From positions 1-64,000 of the forward strand of contig JACERV010000026.1 in assembly GCA_013911065.1 (NCBI GenBank): a DNA stretch of 64,000 bases, written 5' to 3'. The notes under the pieces are model-generated. The model saw nothing but the letters and a program-made list of their open reading frames with translations, had not been told where the DNA came from and made no database searches. Below are positions 7,765-18,088 of this stretch, piece after piece (the stretch's first letter is position 1; each line of letters begins with the position of its first letter). The translations under genes and the position numbers were made by a program. The DNA comes from Ruminococcus sp. Lineage in GTDB: Bacteria > Bacillota > Clostridia > Lachnospirales > Lachnospiraceae.

Positions 7765-8073
7765 ATGAAAATGTATTTAATCAGTGATAATGTTGACACT
7801 TACACAGGAATGCGTCTTGCAGGGATAGAAGGTATCGTGGTTCATGAGCGGGAAGAGCTTCATGAAGCCCTTCAGAAAGTCCTGCAGGATAAAAGCATAG
7901 GCATTGTTCTCCTCACAGAAAAATTTGGACAGGAATTTCCTGATGTTATCAATGAATTCCGCCTGGAGCGAAAAATGCCCCTTCTTATTGAGATTCCTGA
8001 CAGACACGGAACCGGACGTAAAAAAGACTTTATCACATCTTATATTACTGAAGCCATAGGGTTAAAACTGTAG
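7765..8073 (+). CDS. V-type ATP synthase subunit F (central rotor)
   Basis: A 102-aa protein with the V-ATPase F fold: MYLISDNVDTYTGMRLAGIEGI at the N terminus, IGIVLLTEKFGQEF in the middle and PLLIEIPDRHGTGR near the end. The latter is a family hallmark (IPspxG). It binds subunit D in the rotor shaft. The gene starts one base after the subunit K stop. A gap of about 60 nt then separates it from subunit E, which has its own strong ribosome site. Confidence 0.9.
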   Translation: MKMYLISDNVDTYTGMRLAGIEGIVVHEREELHEALQKVLQDKSIGIVLLTEKFGQEFPDVINEFRLERKMPLLIEIPDRHGTGRKKDFITSYITEAIGLKL

Positions 8074-8136
8074 CAAAAAGCAACTGTTCATGGTTCTGAA
8101 CAGATACAGTGAAAAATATAAAAGGAGGTACCCCTC

Positions 8137-8724
8137 TTGACTCTGGAAGAAAAAATTGCACGCCTGCGGACCACCTCTATGAAAGAGGCGAGAGCCGAAG
8201 GGAATGCCATCATTGACAACTACCGGGAGGCGTTACAAAAAGTATTGGAGGATCATAAGGAAGAAGCTCTGCGCCAGTCCGAAACCCGGATCAAGGCTGA
8301 AACGGTCAGTGCCAGACAGAAATTAAATCAGGCACAGGCTCGTTCACAGCTTGAATTAAAGCGGATACAATGGAAGGTGCGGCAGGATTTAAAGGACAAA
8401 GTCTTTGAAGAAGCTTCTGCTTTAATACAGGATTTTATGAAAACAGAAGCATACACGGACTATCTTACAAAATGCATTCGTAAAGCGGCCGCTTTTGCCG
8501 GGGAAGATTCTATGGTAATTTACATCAACCCCTCCGATGAGGGGCTTCTTTCTAAACTGGAGGAAGCTTCCGGAGTAAAGCTCACGGTCAGTGAAGAAGA
8601 TTTTATAGGCGGTATCCGTACTGTCATACGAAGCCGCAATGTTTTAATAGATGATTCCTTTAAAACAGCTCTTAGAAATGAATACGACAAGTTCTTTTTT
8701 TTAGGAGGTGGCTGCATTGGTTAA
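8137..8724 (+). CDS. V-type ATP synthase subunit E (peripheral stalk), TTG start
   Basis: A 195-residue peripheral-stalk subunit. It has an N-terminal helix rich in charged residues (residues 1-100, including KEEALRQSETRIKAETVSARQKL) and a globular C-terminal domain (EEDFIGGIRTVIRSRNVLIDDSF) that contacts the A3B3 head. The GGIRTV...NVLIDDSF segment is the family signature. The only start with a ribosome site (AAAGGAGG, 8121-8128) is the TTG at 8137. The 3' end overlaps the subunit A start by 8 nt. Confidence 0.88.
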   Translation: MTLEEKIARLRTTSMKEARAEGNAIIDNYREALQKVLEDHKEEALRQSETRIKAETVSARQKLNQAQARSQLELKRIQWKVRQDLKDKVFEEASALIQDFMKTEAYTDYLTKCIRKAAAFAGEDSMVIYINPSDEGLLSKLEEASGVKLTVSEEDFIGGIRTVIRSRNVLIDDSFKTALRNEYDKFFFLGGGCIG

Positions 8725-10483
8725 TACTGGAACTATATATGGAATCAATGGTCCCATCATTTATATACAAGGTAACACGGGCTTTCGAATGTCAGAAATG
8801 GTACATGTTGGAAAAGAAAAGCTTATAGGCGAAGTAATTGCCCTGGATAAAGATTTAACTACAGTACAAGTTTATGAAGAGACAACAGGACTGTATCCCG
8901 GCGAAGAGGTTATTGCAACAGGAAACCCTGTTTCTGTAACTCTTGCACCTGGTATTTTGAATAATATTTTTGATGGTATCGAACGTCCTCTGGAAAAAAT
9001 TTCAGAGACAAGCGGCGCATTTATTTCCCGGGGTATCAGTGTCGACTCCCTGAACCAGGAAAAAAAATGGCAGACTCACATTACCGTATCAAAAGGGGAT
9101 TATTTAAATGGAGGAGATATTATTGCAGAGGTTCCGGAAACGAATGCCATTGTGCATAAATGCATGGTTCCCCCCTTTTTAGAAGGTACCGTTGTAGATG
9201 CGGTGGAAGACGGTGAGTATACAATTGATGAAACACTCATTACGCTGGAGCTCTCGGATGGCACCCGAAAAAACCTGACCATGACACAGTACTGGCCCAT
9301 ACGGGTAGCCCGCCCGGTCCGTCAGCGTTTTTCCGCCTCCACTCCGCTGATTACCGGACAACGTATCATTGACACCATGTTCCCCATTGCAAAAGGCGGA
9401 ACTGCTGCTGTTCCCGGGGGATTTGGAACCGGAAAAACAATGACACAGCACCAGATTGCAAAATGGTCTGACTCGGACATTATTATTTATATTGGCTGCG
9501 GGGAGCGTGGAAATGAGATGACCCAGGTTTTGGAGGAATTTGGAAGCCTCACAGACCCGAAAACCGGAAATCCTCTTATGGATAGAACTGTTCTTATTGC
9601 CAACACATCCAATATGCCTGTAGCTGCCCGGGAGGCCAGTATTTATACCGGTCTGACACTGGCTGAATACTATCGGGATATGGGATATGATGTGGCTATT
9701 ATGGCGGATTCTACCTCCCGATGGGCAGAGGCGCTGCGCGAATTATCCGGACGTTTGGAAGAGATGCCTGCGGAAGAAGGCTTTCCTGCATATCTTGCAT
9801 CCAGGCTTTCCACATTTTACGAAAGAGCTGGTATGATGCATAATCTAAACGATACAGAAGGCTCTGTTACAATCATCGGTGCAGTATCTCCCCAGGGCGG
9901 TGACTTTTCCGAGCCTGTCACTCAAAACACCAAGCGTTTTGTGCGCTGTTTTTGGGGGCTGGACAAGAGCCTGGCATACGCAAGGCACTTTCCGGCAATC
10001 CACTGGCTGACCAGTTACAGCGAATATTTGGGTGATTTGGCTTTTTGGTATCACGACCACGTTTCTCCCAAATTTGTAGATTACAGAAACCGCTTAATGG
10101 CACTTCTGAATCAGGAAAGCAGTCTTTTGGAAATTGTAAAGCTGATAGGGAGTGACGTATTACCTGATGACCAAAAACTGGTACTTGAAATTTCCCGGGT
10201 TATCCGCCTTGGATTTCTGCAGCAAAACGCCTTCCACAAGGATGATACCTGCGTGTCTATGGAAAAGCAGTTTCTTATGATGGACATTATTTTATATCTT
10301 TATAAACAATCTCGTGCTCTTGTAACAATGGGACATCCCATGTCCGTGCTGAAATCAGAAAATATTTTTGAGCGAGTCATTGCTATCAAATACGATGTGC
10401 CCAATGACAGGCTGGAGATGTTTACTCAGTACAGACGTGATATTGATACCTTTTATCAGAGGGTACTGGAAAAGAATGCGTAA
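8717..10483 (+). CDS. ntpA: V-type ATP synthase subunit A (catalytic), TTG start
   Basis: Catalytic nucleotide-binding subunit, 589 aa if started at TTG 8717. Features include the beta-barrel (residues 1-75), the non-homologous insert with [19 protein letters not shown], and the P-loop PGGFGTGKT (about residue 235). The catalytic Glu region is [11 protein letters not shown] and the Walker B region is [19 protein letters not shown]. The track start GTG 8708 lies inside the Shine-Dalgarno AGGAGG (8703-8708), so TTG 8717, 8 nt downstream of it, is the better start. The gene is followed by subunit B after 17 nt. Confidence 0.96.
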   Translation: MVNTGTIYGINGPIIYIQGNTGFRMSEMVHVGKEKLIGEVIALDKDLTTVQVYEETTGLYPGEEVIATGNPVSVTLAPGILNNIFDGIERPLEKISETSGAFISRGISVDSLNQEKKWQTHITVSKGDYLNGGDIIAEVPETNAIVHKCMVPPFLEGTVVDAVEDGEYTIDETLITLELSDGTRKNLTMTQYWPIRVARPVRQRFSASTPLITGQRIIDTMFPIAKGGTAAVPGGFGTGKTMTQHQIAKWSDSDIIIYIGCGERGNEMTQVLEEFGSLTDPKTGNPLMDRTVLIANTSNMPVAAREASIYTGLTLAEYYRDMGYDVAIMADSTSRWAEALRELSGRLEEMPAEEGFPAYLASRLSTFYERAGMMHNLNDTEGSVTIIGAVSPQGGDFSEPVTQNTKRFVRCFWGLDKSLAYARHFPAIHWLTSYSEYLGDLAFWYHDHVSPKFVDYRNRLMALLNQESSLLEIVKLIGSDVLPDDQKLVLEISRVIRLGFLQQNAFHKDDTCVSMEKQFLMMDIILYLYKQSRALVTMGHPMSVLKSENIFERVIAIKYDVPNDRLEMFTQYRRDIDTFYQRVLEKNA

Positions 10484-10500
10484 GGAGGGATTACAAGCTC

Positions 10501-11886
10501 ATGTCAATAGAATATTTGGGACTCAGTAGTATCAACGGCCCTCTGGTCGCATTGGAGGGTGTACAGGATGCCTTCTTTAACGAACTGGTAGAATTTGTCG
10601 TAGGCGGCACAGAACGTAAAATCGGACGTATTGTAGAGATTTATGAAGACAAAGCAATCATACAGGTATTTGAGGGCTCGGAAAACATGTCCCTGAAAAA
10701 TACCCATACACGCCTTACCGGGCATCCTATGGAAATTGCCCTTTCACCGGATATGCTGGGACGGACTTTCAATGGCATCGGACATCCCATCGATGACCTG
10801 GGGCAGATTACCTCCACATTAAAAAGAGACGTAAATGGCCTGCCTCTAAATCCGGTTATGCGGGAATATCCCCGAAATTATATCAACACCGGTATTTCCG
10901 CTATAGACGGCCTGACAACCTTAATCCGGGGACAAAAACTCCCCATTTTTTCTGGTAACGGACTTCCTCACGACCAACTGGCAGCTCAAATCGTAAAACA
11001 AGCTTCCCTGGGAGGCGATTCGGAAGAACAATTTGCCATTGTATTCGCGGCTATGGGCGTCAAACATGACGTAGCAGACTTTTTCCGCCGTACATTCGAA
11101 GAAAACGGAGTTTCCGACCATGTAGCCATGTTCCTGAATCTGGCAAATGATCCGGTGGTGGAGCGTCTGATAACGCCAAAAGTAGCCCTCACGGCGGCAG
11201 AATACCTAGCCTTCGATCAGAACATGCATATCCTGGTTATCCTCACCGATATGACATCCTTTGCCGAGGCCATGCGTGAAGTATCCTCATCCAAAGGAGA
11301 GATTCCCAGCCGTAAAGGCTTTCCCGGATACTTATACAGTGAACTTGCAGCCATATACGAGCGTGCAGGCATCGTACACGGTGCAGGCGGCTCCGTGACC
11401 CAGCTTCCAATTCTGACCATGCCCAACGATGATATCACCCACCCAATCCCCGATTTAACGGGGTACATTACCGAAGGTCAAATTGTGCTGGAACGAGAAC
11501 TACACGGGCAGGCCATCTACCCGCCAATCAACATCCTCCCCTCCCTCTCCCGCCTCATGAAAGACGGCATCGGAGAAGGCTATACCCGGGAAGACCATCA
11601 GGATTTAGCAAACCAGCTTTTCTCTGCCTACGCAAAAGTAGGAGATGCCAGAAACCTGGCATCCGTTATTGGCGAAGACGAACTTTCTCCCATCGATAAA
11701 AAATACCTGGAATTCGGAAGATCTTTCGAAGAGAAATACATCGGACAGGGGAAAAACGAAAACCGCAGCATGGAAGAAACATTAAACCTGGGATGGGAAC
11801 TCCTCAGGCTGCTGCCCAAAGAAGAACTTGACCGCGTAGATACGAAAATACTCGATAAGTATTACAACGCAAAAGAGGACGCATAG
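10501..11886 (+). CDS. ntpB: V-type ATP synthase subunit B (non-catalytic)
   Basis: A 461-aa partner of subunit A in the A3B3 hexamer. The position of the P-loop reads [13 protein letters not shown], the degenerate, non-catalytic form characteristic of B subunits. Other landmarks are the [28 protein letters not shown] region and [22 protein letters not shown], which supplies the Arg/Ser side of the catalytic interface. AAGGAGG precedes ATG at 10501. The operon then runs through a 119-nt gap holding a palindromic repeat before subunit D. Confidence 0.96.
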   Translation: MSIEYLGLSSINGPLVALEGVQDAFFNELVEFVVGGTERKIGRIVEIYEDKAIIQVFEGSENMSLKNTHTRLTGHPMEIALSPDMLGRTFNGIGHPIDDLGQITSTLKRDVNGLPLNPVMREYPRNYINTGISAIDGLTTLIRGQKLPIFSGNGLPHDQLAAQIVKQASLGGDSEEQFAIVFAAMGVKHDVADFFRRTFEENGVSDHVAMFLNLANDPVVERLITPKVALTAAEYLAFDQNMHILVILTDMTSFAEAMREVSSSKGEIPSRKGFPGYLYSELAAIYERAGIVHGAGGSVTQLPILTMPNDDITHPIPDLTGYITEGQIVLERELHGQAIYPPINILPSLSRLMKDGIGEGYTREDHQDLANQLFSAYAKVGDARNLASVIGEDELSPIDKKYLEFGRSFEEKYIGQGKNENRSMEETLNLGWELLRLLPKEELDRVDTKILDKYYNAKEDA

Positions 11887-11910
11887 AAGGGGACGCACAA
11901 AAGGGGAACA

Positions 11911-11987
11911 CCCAAAAAGGGACAGACCCTTTTGAAAGGGGACTGTCCCCTTTGCAACCCGTTTTCAGAATATTCTGAAATCTGTAT
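11911..11987. repeat. dispersed palindromic repeat, copy a (inside ATPase operon)
   Basis: Contains AAAAAGGGACAGACCCTTTTG and a second adjacent palindrome AAAGGGGACTGTCCCCTTT, followed by the tail CGTTTTCAGAATATTCTGAAATCTG. It matches copies at 22.6, 28.8, 30.4 and 31.1 kb. It sits between ntpB and ntpD, where an mRNA hairpin could protect or attenuate the transcript. Confidence 0.75.
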
Positions 11988-12005
11988 TTGAAAAGGAGGA
12001 ACTGA

Positions 12006-12632
12006 ATGGATCCGCGTACTTTCCCTACCAAAGGAAATCTCATACTTGCCAAGAATTCTCTTGCGCTTGCCAGGCAGGGCTATGACCTGATGGACCGAAA
12101 AAGAAATATCCTGATTCGGGAACTGATGAATTTAATTGATGAAGCCCGCGATATCCAGAATGAGATAGACAACACATTTACTTATGCTTACCGCTGCCTG
12201 CAGAGCGCGAACATTGAACATGGTATTAGTATGGTGGCGCAGCTTGCTTATACTATGCCTATCGAGAACTCCATCACAATACAAACCCGCAGCATTATGG
12301 GCACTGAGATTCCTCATGTGAAATATACTCCTGGAAATAATACTCCTACCTATTCCTTTCATACAACGAGGGAATCTATAGATGTTGCCGTACAGGCTTT
12401 CCGCAAAGTAAAAGACTTGACTGTGAAGCTTTCCATGGTGGAAAATGCTGCCTACCGCCTGGCTGCTAATGTAAAAAAGACACAAAAACGTGCAAACGCC
12501 CTGCAAAATATTACAATTCCCAAATACTCCCAGCTTGTATATGATATTACAAATGCGCTGGAGGAGAAAGACAGAGAGGAATTTACACGTCTGAAAGTAA
12601 TCAAACGTATGAAGGAAAAAAGAGGGGCCTGA
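12006..12632 (+). CDS. V-type ATP synthase subunit D (rotor shaft)
   Basis: A 208-aa antiparallel coiled-coil axle that turns inside A3B3. Typical N terminus (FPTKGNLILAKNSLALARQGYDLMDRKRNILIREL) and C terminus (TQKRANALQNITIPKYSQLVYDITNALEEKDREEFTRLKVIKRMK), the latter being the strongly conserved long helix. AAAAGGAGG precedes ATG. It is the last recognisable ATPase gene, separated from ntpB by a palindromic repeat. No small subunit J-like gene follows. Confidence 0.93.
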   Translation: MDPRTFPTKGNLILAKNSLALARQGYDLMDRKRNILIRELMNLIDEARDIQNEIDNTFTYAYRCLQSANIEHGISMVAQLAYTMPIENSITIQTRSIMGTEIPHVKYTPGNNTPTYSFHTTRESIDVAVQAFRKVKDLTVKLSMVENAAYRLAANVKKTQKRANALQNITIPKYSQLVYDITNALEEKDREEFTRLKVIKRMKEKRGA

Positions 12633-12684
12633 GAAAATGAAAACAGCAGTTATTCAGTTAATTCTAAATTTACCGAGGTGACTT

Positions 12685-13410
12685 ATGAGCAACATCTATG
12701 ATGACAGACAATTTTTTGATGAATATGCGAAAATGTCAAGAAGCATGCAAGGCTTATCTGGCGCAGGGGAATGGCATCAGCTCAAGCCCCTGTTTCCGGA
12801 CTTGAGCGGTAAACGGGTACTTGATTTGGGGTGTGGTTACGGCTGGCACTGTAAATACGCCGTTGAATGTGGTGCAGAGCAGGTGCTGGGCATCGACCTA
12901 AGTGAGAAAATGATCCATGCAGCAAAAGATAAAAATATGGATCACAAGATTACGTATCAGGTCTGCGGAGTAGATGACTATGATTATCCCATGGATTCCT
13001 ATGACTGTGTAATTTCCAATCTAGTGCTTCACTACATTGCGGACATCGCTGCAATTTTCAGAAATATATACCGGACGCTGGGAGCAAACGGCGTTTTTCT
13101 TCTCAACATAGAACATCCTGTCTTCACAGCAGGTGTGAATCAGGACTGGATTTACGATTCAGACGGAAAACCACAATATTGGCCTGTGGATAACTACTTC
13201 TATCCCGGAGAGCGGGTCACACATTTTCTTGGACAATCTGTCACAAAACAACATCATACTCTGTCACAGATACTGATGGGACTAATAAATGCCGGATTCC
13301 ATCTGGAAGCGGTAGAAGAAGCAGTTCCCAGCGCCGGCATGATGGACATCCCAGGTATGCCGGATGAAATGCGCCGCCCGATGATGCTATTAATTAAGGC
13401 TGTAAAGTAG
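12685..13410 (+). CDS. class I SAM-dependent methyltransferase
   Basis: A 241-residue Rossmann-fold methyltransferase. Motif I is VLDLGCGYGWHCKYA (about residues 44-58), the ribose-binding acidic residue is in LGIDLSEKMI, and motif IV is YDCVISNLVLHYIADIAA. The long aromatic insert after motif V (YWPVDNYFYPGER) resembles small-molecule methyltransferases of the UbiE/biotin-synthesis BioC type, but no substrate can be assigned. It starts 52 nt after the ATPase operon on the same strand with its own GAGGTG site and may be read through from it. Confidence 0.82.
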   Translation: MSNIYDDRQFFDEYAKMSRSMQGLSGAGEWHQLKPLFPDLSGKRVLDLGCGYGWHCKYAVECGAEQVLGIDLSEKMIHAAKDKNMDHKITYQVCGVDDYDYPMDSYDCVISNLVLHYIADIAAIFRNIYRTLGANGVFLLNIEHPVFTAGVNQDWIYDSDGKPQYWPVDNYFYPGERVTHFLGQSVTKQHHTLSQILMGLINAGFHLEAVEEAVPSAGMMDIPGMPDEMRRPMMLLIKAVK

Positions 13411-13517
13411 GAACTTTTATTGATTCGCAGCCCTTTTGCCCAATACCGGGCAGCCTTGGAGCAAGGGCTATTTACGACGATCTGGGGTGCCGCTTCTTTA
13501 TTGAGGAGGTTATTAAA

Positions 13518-14258
13518 TTGAATATATTTATTTGGTTCATGCTTATCTCAACGGCAGCCTCTGTCATACTTCTGATATACTCCGTTGCAAGTCACAATTC
13601 TGAACGGTCATTTTTTCTAATCTTCACTTCCATCTGTGGCTTTTTGTACACCTTAGGCTACCTTTTGGAAATCATTTCCCCTACACTGGAATCCGCCTTT
13701 ATAGGGGTTCGGGTTCAAAAAATGGGCTCCCTGCTCATTGTTCCCCTGCATTATCTTTTTGTACGGGATGTTTATGGAAAAAAGCGGTTCAGTATGCGCG
13801 CACACTGCCTTCTGTTTGCCCTGCCCGTTTTTAATCTCTTTACTGCCCAGGCATTTTCGCTGGTGCGGCTGCATTATACATCTATTGAATATTTTCACAG
13901 TGGTTTGATTGCCAACTGCCACGGATATCCGGGTGTGGTAAATTATATAGCCATTGTTTATAATCTTTTCCTTGTCCTTTTGAATCTCTTGCTTATTATA
14001 AAACACCTAAGGGCAGGAAGCCGGCTGCAAAAGCGGCAAAGCCTTTGTCTGCTTGCATCGGTTCTGATTCCACTTTTTGTTAACATTTACCACACGTTTT
14101 CCTATAGTTATCTTCGGATTGACTTAAACCCCTTTGCGGTTTCTGTTTACCTGGCACTGCTTTTATACTCTGTCCGGACGCAAAACCTGCTGAATGTAGT
14201 ACCGCTGGCACGGGCTCAGGTAATTGAATCTATGGCCGATGCCTATTGTCTGCGGTAA
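13518..14258 (+). pseudogene. diguanylate cyclase, 5' fragment (7TM sensor), frameshifted
   Basis: N-terminal half of a membrane GGDEF protein broken by a frameshift. The 246-aa product has seven hydrophobic spans (first MNIFIWFMLISTAASVILLIY), like the 7TM region found before histidine-kinase and GGDEF outputs. It is followed by the linker VVPLARAQVIESMADAY, where the frame runs into a stop (YCLR*). The matching continuation (IVCGKDFSFLDANQAARQLFP, a PAS start) is in the next frame at the same position. The start is TTG 13518 behind GAGGAGG. If translated alone it would be an output-less sensor. Confidence 0.78.
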
Positions 14259-15024
14259 GGATTTCAGTTTTTTAGATGCAAACCAGGCCGCCAGACAGCT
14301 GTTCCCTGCGTTAAACACCTTGCTTCCAGGTGAGACTATAGAGCAGGTAAAGCAATTTGAAAATAAAAGTGAATTGTGCCTTCTAATAGATGGTAAGGTA
14401 AAATTTTATAAAATAACCCAAACATCTATCCTGCAAAACAATAAAATCAGCGCTATCTGTATCGTACTCCATGACATTACTGATAAAGAAAATGAGTTAA
14501 AAAACCTGTATGAAAAAGCAACTTTTGACCCTTTGATGCATATCTACAACAGGGCTACCTTTTTTGACCTTGCTGATTTTATGCTGAATTCTGATAAGGC
14601 AAAAAACCGCTCCTATGCTTTACTAATGATTGATTTAGATCATTTTAAATTAGTGAACGACACCTATACTCACTCCTGCGGCGATATTGTACTGGAAACC
14701 ATTGCTGCCATTGTGAAAGACCATTTCTTCCAGAACGACATCGTAGGGCGTTACGGCGGGGAGGAAATTGTGGTCCTGCTGGAGGGTATCTCTGTCAAGC
14801 AAGCAATTGACAAAGTGGAAACGCTCCGTAAAAGTATTGAAGATACAATTATTACTTATCAGGAAAATAAGTTATGTATCACAGTTAGTATCGGGATTGC
14901 ACATTCTCCCGCCGGAAGTGCTCATTTACTTGACGATATGTTGGTCCAGGCGGATTCGGCATTGTACAAAGCTAAAAACAGCGGGCGTAACCGGACCTGG
15001 CTGTACGGAGAATCCCCCGATTAA
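14224..15024 (+). pseudogene. diguanylate cyclase, 3' fragment (PAS-GGDEF), frameshifted
   Basis: C-terminal half of the same gene: PAS-like domain (about residues 10-95), then a complete GGDEF domain. The GGDEF domain has the DPLMHIYNRATFFD start, the metal/substrate region LLMIDLDHFKLVNDTYTH, and active-site RYGGEEIVVLLEG (GGEEI, an allowed active form). Its formal first ATG at 14224 lies inside the 5' fragment in a different frame with no ribosome site. The domain is therefore probably expressed only if the frameshift is a sequencing error or is bypassed. Confidence 0.8.
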
Positions 15025-15100
15025 TAAAATTGCAGTTCGCCGGTCTTTCTGTTATGTTTTTTCTCCCCATGAACTAACAAAATTGTTATTGCTAATAAAC

Positions 15101-15143
15101 AAGCGGCGATATGCTCCCAAAGAGGGTAAGCATATCGCCGCTT
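15101..15143. repeat. long inverted repeat between convergent genes
   Basis: AAGCGGCGATATGCT and AGCATATCGCCGCTT form a perfect 15-bp stem, extended by CCC/GGG with a 2-nt bulge. It lies between the diguanylate cyclase remnant and the convergent CPBP gene, but has no clear T tract. A bidirectional terminator or a cruciform-forming repeat are the options. Confidence 0.65.
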
Positions 15144-15247
15144 ATTGCCGAGGTTTCCATAGGGGATTTCCCCTTTACATATAACCCTGGTATATCTTTC
15201 AAACCTCATAATCTGCTTTTTCCATTTTCAATTGATACATTTCGGCT

Positions 15248-15985
15248 TTACACTGTCTTTCTTCGAGCTTTTTTGAAAACCACCAAGACTATAACATAAA
15301 GGATACTCAATATACTAAAGAAAGGAATATATTTCGAAAAGTCCAATGCTGCATGTACCAGAATAGCATTGATAATGTTTTCTGTGGACGCGTAAATAAA
15401 CAAGAAAAACATGGTCCCTATTACACCACCACCCAGATGGTTGAATACCCCGTACCACGGTGCGTTGTTCCATACCATTGGAGCTATCTGATGCATTGCG
15501 CCAAATAATGAGCCGGTTATGATAAGTGCAGCTAATGGACTATCGAACATTTTCGCTACTCTCGGATACGCCACTCCCCGAAATAGTATCTCCTCACCCC
15601 CGCCTACCACAATTAAATAAAAAAACCATCTGCCCATTATTTCATTGTTCTCTTTCCATACTGCACAAACAACGGCAAGTATAGTAAAAACTCCAACTGT
15701 AATGTAAGGAACCGCCTCTTTCTTAAACCCTATACTGGACAGCCCTTGTTTTCTCAGGACAACAATCAAAATAATGGCCCCAATCCATAGAGAGTGAATG
15801 GCAAGCTGGTAATAAATATAGCTGCCGTTCAACGGTATCCATTTCAGCAAAAAGAACATTCCAATAGCCTCGATTGCTATAAGTATAAAAGCACCTATCC
15901 CATCCCTTTTGCCCACTTGATTGATTGCATCCACTTCTATAAGTGAAAGAAAAGAATTGAAAATCACAATCACCTTCTTTAACAC
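15248..15985 (-). CDS. CPBP-family intramembrane metalloprotease
   Basis: A 245-aa polytopic membrane protein (about seven spans) of the CPBP/CAAX-protease (Abi) family. The three conserved motifs are present: GGGEEILFRGVAY (EExxxR), SLFGAMHQ (FxxxH) and ILVHAALDFSKY (HxxxD). In bacteria, members process or protect against peptides such as bacteriocins; the target here is unknown. The tracked start is GTG 15985. GTG 15967 behind AAGAAGGTG is a plausible alternative. The gene is convergent with the broken diguanylate cyclase and lies downstream of glgB on the same strand. Confidence 0.87.
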   Translation of the reverse strand: MLKKVIVIFNSFLSLIEVDAINQVGKRDGIGAFILIAIEAIGMFFLLKWIPLNGSYIYYQLAIHSLWIGAIILIVVLRKQGLSSIGFKKEAVPYITVGVFTILAVVCAVWKENNEIMGRWFFYLIVVGGGEEILFRGVAYPRVAKMFDSPLAALIITGSLFGAMHQIAPMVWNNAPWYGVFNHLGGGVIGTMFFLFIYASTENIINAILVHAALDFSKYIPFFSILSILYVIVLVVFKKARRKTV

Positions 15986-16020
15986 ATAATTATCATTAGC
16001 TTACCGACATAGTTTCCTTA

Positions 16021-17946
16021 TCAGAACTCGAACACCGCAACCCCATATCCTGGCAGCGGATAAGCAAAGGAATATGTCCTGCCGTCGCAGTCTTGTTTCT
16101 CTGCCTTATAAACAACAGGTCTCTCTTCCCCTGTACCTCCATACTCCTTATCATCGCTGTTCAAAATCAGTTTGTACTGTTTTCTCTTTGGAACCCCCAC
16201 TCTATAATCCGGACGTTCAACAGGAGTAAAATTACACACAAACAAAAGGTTCTTTTTATTGTCCTTTGAATGTCTTACAAAGCTGAAAACGCTTCTAAAT
16301 GTATCATCCTTATTAATCCACTCAAAGCCTTCCGGGGCGTTATCTATCTCATACAACGCTTTATTCTTTTTGTACAGACGGAGCAAATCCCGGTAAAACT
16401 TCTGTATCTGCTGATGAGGTTCTTCTAACAGCAGGAACCAGTCCAGCTCTCTCTCCTCACTCCATTCACGAAGCTGTGCAAACTCCTGCCCCATAAATAG
16501 CAGTTTCTTCCCAGGATGTCCCATCATAAATGCATAGGCTACCTTCAGATTCGCAAACTTGTCAAATCCCACTCCGGGCATTTTATTAATCATGGAGCAT
16601 TTTAAGTGTACCACTTCATCATGAGACAACACCAAAATATAATTCTCACTGTAGGCATACTCCATAGAAAATGCCATCTGATAATGTGCATTCTTTCGAA
16701 ACAAAGGATCTAATTTCATGTATTCTATAAAATCATGCATCCATCCCATGTTCCATTTTAGGCTGAATCCCAGCCCATCATCCTCCGGTACTCCTGTAAC
16801 TTTGGGCCATGCAGTAGATTCCTCTGCAATCATCATAGCTCCGGCATTTCTGCCCAGCACTACAGAATTCAGATGCCGGAAGAATGTAATCGCCTCCAGA
16901 TTCTGATTTCCTCCAAATTTATTTGGAACCCACTGGCCCTCCTGTTTCCCGTAATCAAGATAGAGCATCGAGGCCACAGCATCAACCCGCAGACCATCCA
17001 CATGATAATGTTCAATCCAAAACAGCGCATTAGCTATCAGGAAATTCTGCACCTCTGGTTTTGCATAATCAAAGATTTTAGTTCCCCAGTCCGGATGCTC
17101 CCCCTTTCTAGGGTCTGCATATTCAAATACAGGCGTACCGTCGAAAAGAGCAAGCCCATGTGTGTCCCGCGGAAAATGCGCAGGTACCCAGTCAAGTATG
17201 ACTCCTATCTTATTCTTGTGGAGATAATTAATCATATAAGCAAAGTCTTCCGGCGTCCCGTACCTGGATGTAGGCGCATAATATCCTGTCACCTGATATC
17301 CCCAGGAACCATCAAAAGGATGCTCCGCTACCCCCATCAGCTCCACATGAGTATACCCCATATCCTTAACATACTTCACAATGGCTTTTGCAAAATCCCT
17401 GTATGTATAAAAGCCTTCATCCTCTCTGCCTGGATGCCTCATCCATGAGCCTATATGGACCTCATAAATAGATAAGGGATTCTCCTTGCTGTCCCATTCC
17501 TTCCTGCGTTCCATCCATACATCATCCGTCCACGTAAAATTCAGGATATCCGTAACCCTGGAAGCAGTCCCCGGACGCAGTTCTGCGTAATTAGCAAATG
17601 GATCTGCCTTAAAAGTGCGCTTTCCCTGGGCTGTCTCTATGCAGAACTTATATAAATCTCCTTCCTTTACTCCTGGAATAAAGCAGGTATAAATTCCGCC
17701 TTCCCCCTGACGCTCCATGTAATTCTTTTCAAAATCCCAATCATTGAAATCGCCGACAACAGCTACACGCCTTGCATTGGGAGCCCAGACCGCAAAATAA
17801 ACACCTTCCTTTCCTCTTACCGTTGCCTTGTGGGCACCAAGCTTTTTGTAAATCTCATAATGTGTCCCATGGCCGAACAGATACTGATCTAATTCCCCGA
17901 TTTCATAAGGTTTTACTTTCCTTTGTACGGTTTTATTCTTTCCCAT
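16021..17946 (-). CDS. glgB: 1,4-alpha-glucan branching enzyme (GH13)
   Basis: Forms alpha-1,6 branches in glycogen. Starting at ATG 17946 (MGKNKTVQRKV, ribosome site GAGGTGG) the protein is 641 aa. An N-terminal CBM48 domain (YFAVWAPNARRVAVVGDFNDW) is followed by a GH13 barrel with DWVPAHFP, nucleophile Asp in DGLRVDAVASMLYLDY, acid/base Glu in MIAEESTAWP, and LSHDEVVH. A C-terminal all-beta domain follows. The track's 704-aa version adds an N-terminal extension that runs over a terminator-like hairpin and is unlikely to be translated. No other glycogen genes are in the window. Confidence 0.95.
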   Translation of the reverse strand: MGKNKTVQRKVKPYEIGELDQYLFGHGTHYEIYKKLGAHKATVRGKEGVYFAVWAPNARRVAVVGDFNDWDFEKNYMERQGEGGIYTCFIPGVKEGDLYKFCIETAQGKRTFKADPFANYAELRPGTASRVTDILNFTWTDDVWMERRKEWDSKENPLSIYEVHIGSWMRHPGREDEGFYTYRDFAKAIVKYVKDMGYTHVELMGVAEHPFDGSWGYQVTGYYAPTSRYGTPEDFAYMINYLHKNKIGVILDWVPAHFPRDTHGLALFDGTPVFEYADPRKGEHPDWGTKIFDYAKPEVQNFLIANALFWIEHYHVDGLRVDAVASMLYLDYGKQEGQWVPNKFGGNQNLEAITFFRHLNSVVLGRNAGAMMIAEESTAWPKVTGVPEDDGLGFSLKWNMGWMHDFIEYMKLDPLFRKNAHYQMAFSMEYAYSENYILVLSHDEVVHLKCSMINKMPGVGFDKFANLKVAYAFMMGHPGKKLLFMGQEFAQLREWSEERELDWFLLLEEPHQQIQKFYRDLLRLYKKNKALYEIDNAPEGFEWINKDDTFRSVFSFVRHSKDNKKNLLFVCNFTPVERPDYRVGVPKRKQYKLILNSDDKEYGGTGEERPVVYKAEKQDCDGRTYSFAYPLPGYGVAVFEF

Positions 17947-18036
17947 AAGCCCACCTCGCAGCTCGTATTTTATACTTACAATTATACTTGAAATGACTGG
18001 AAAAAGAAAGAGGAATCCACCCGATATAAACGAAAG

Positions 18037-18067
18037 AATAGACAGGCCCTTTGCAGACCTGTCTATT
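18037..18067 (-). terminator. hairpin between TPR/P-loop gene and glgB
   Basis: A perfect 10-bp stem AATAGACAGG/CCTGTCTATT followed on the minus strand by CTTTCGTTTAT. It probably reduces read-through from the upstream gene into glgB. Confidence 0.6.
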
Positions 18068-18088
18068 ACCTTTACTCTCATATAAATC

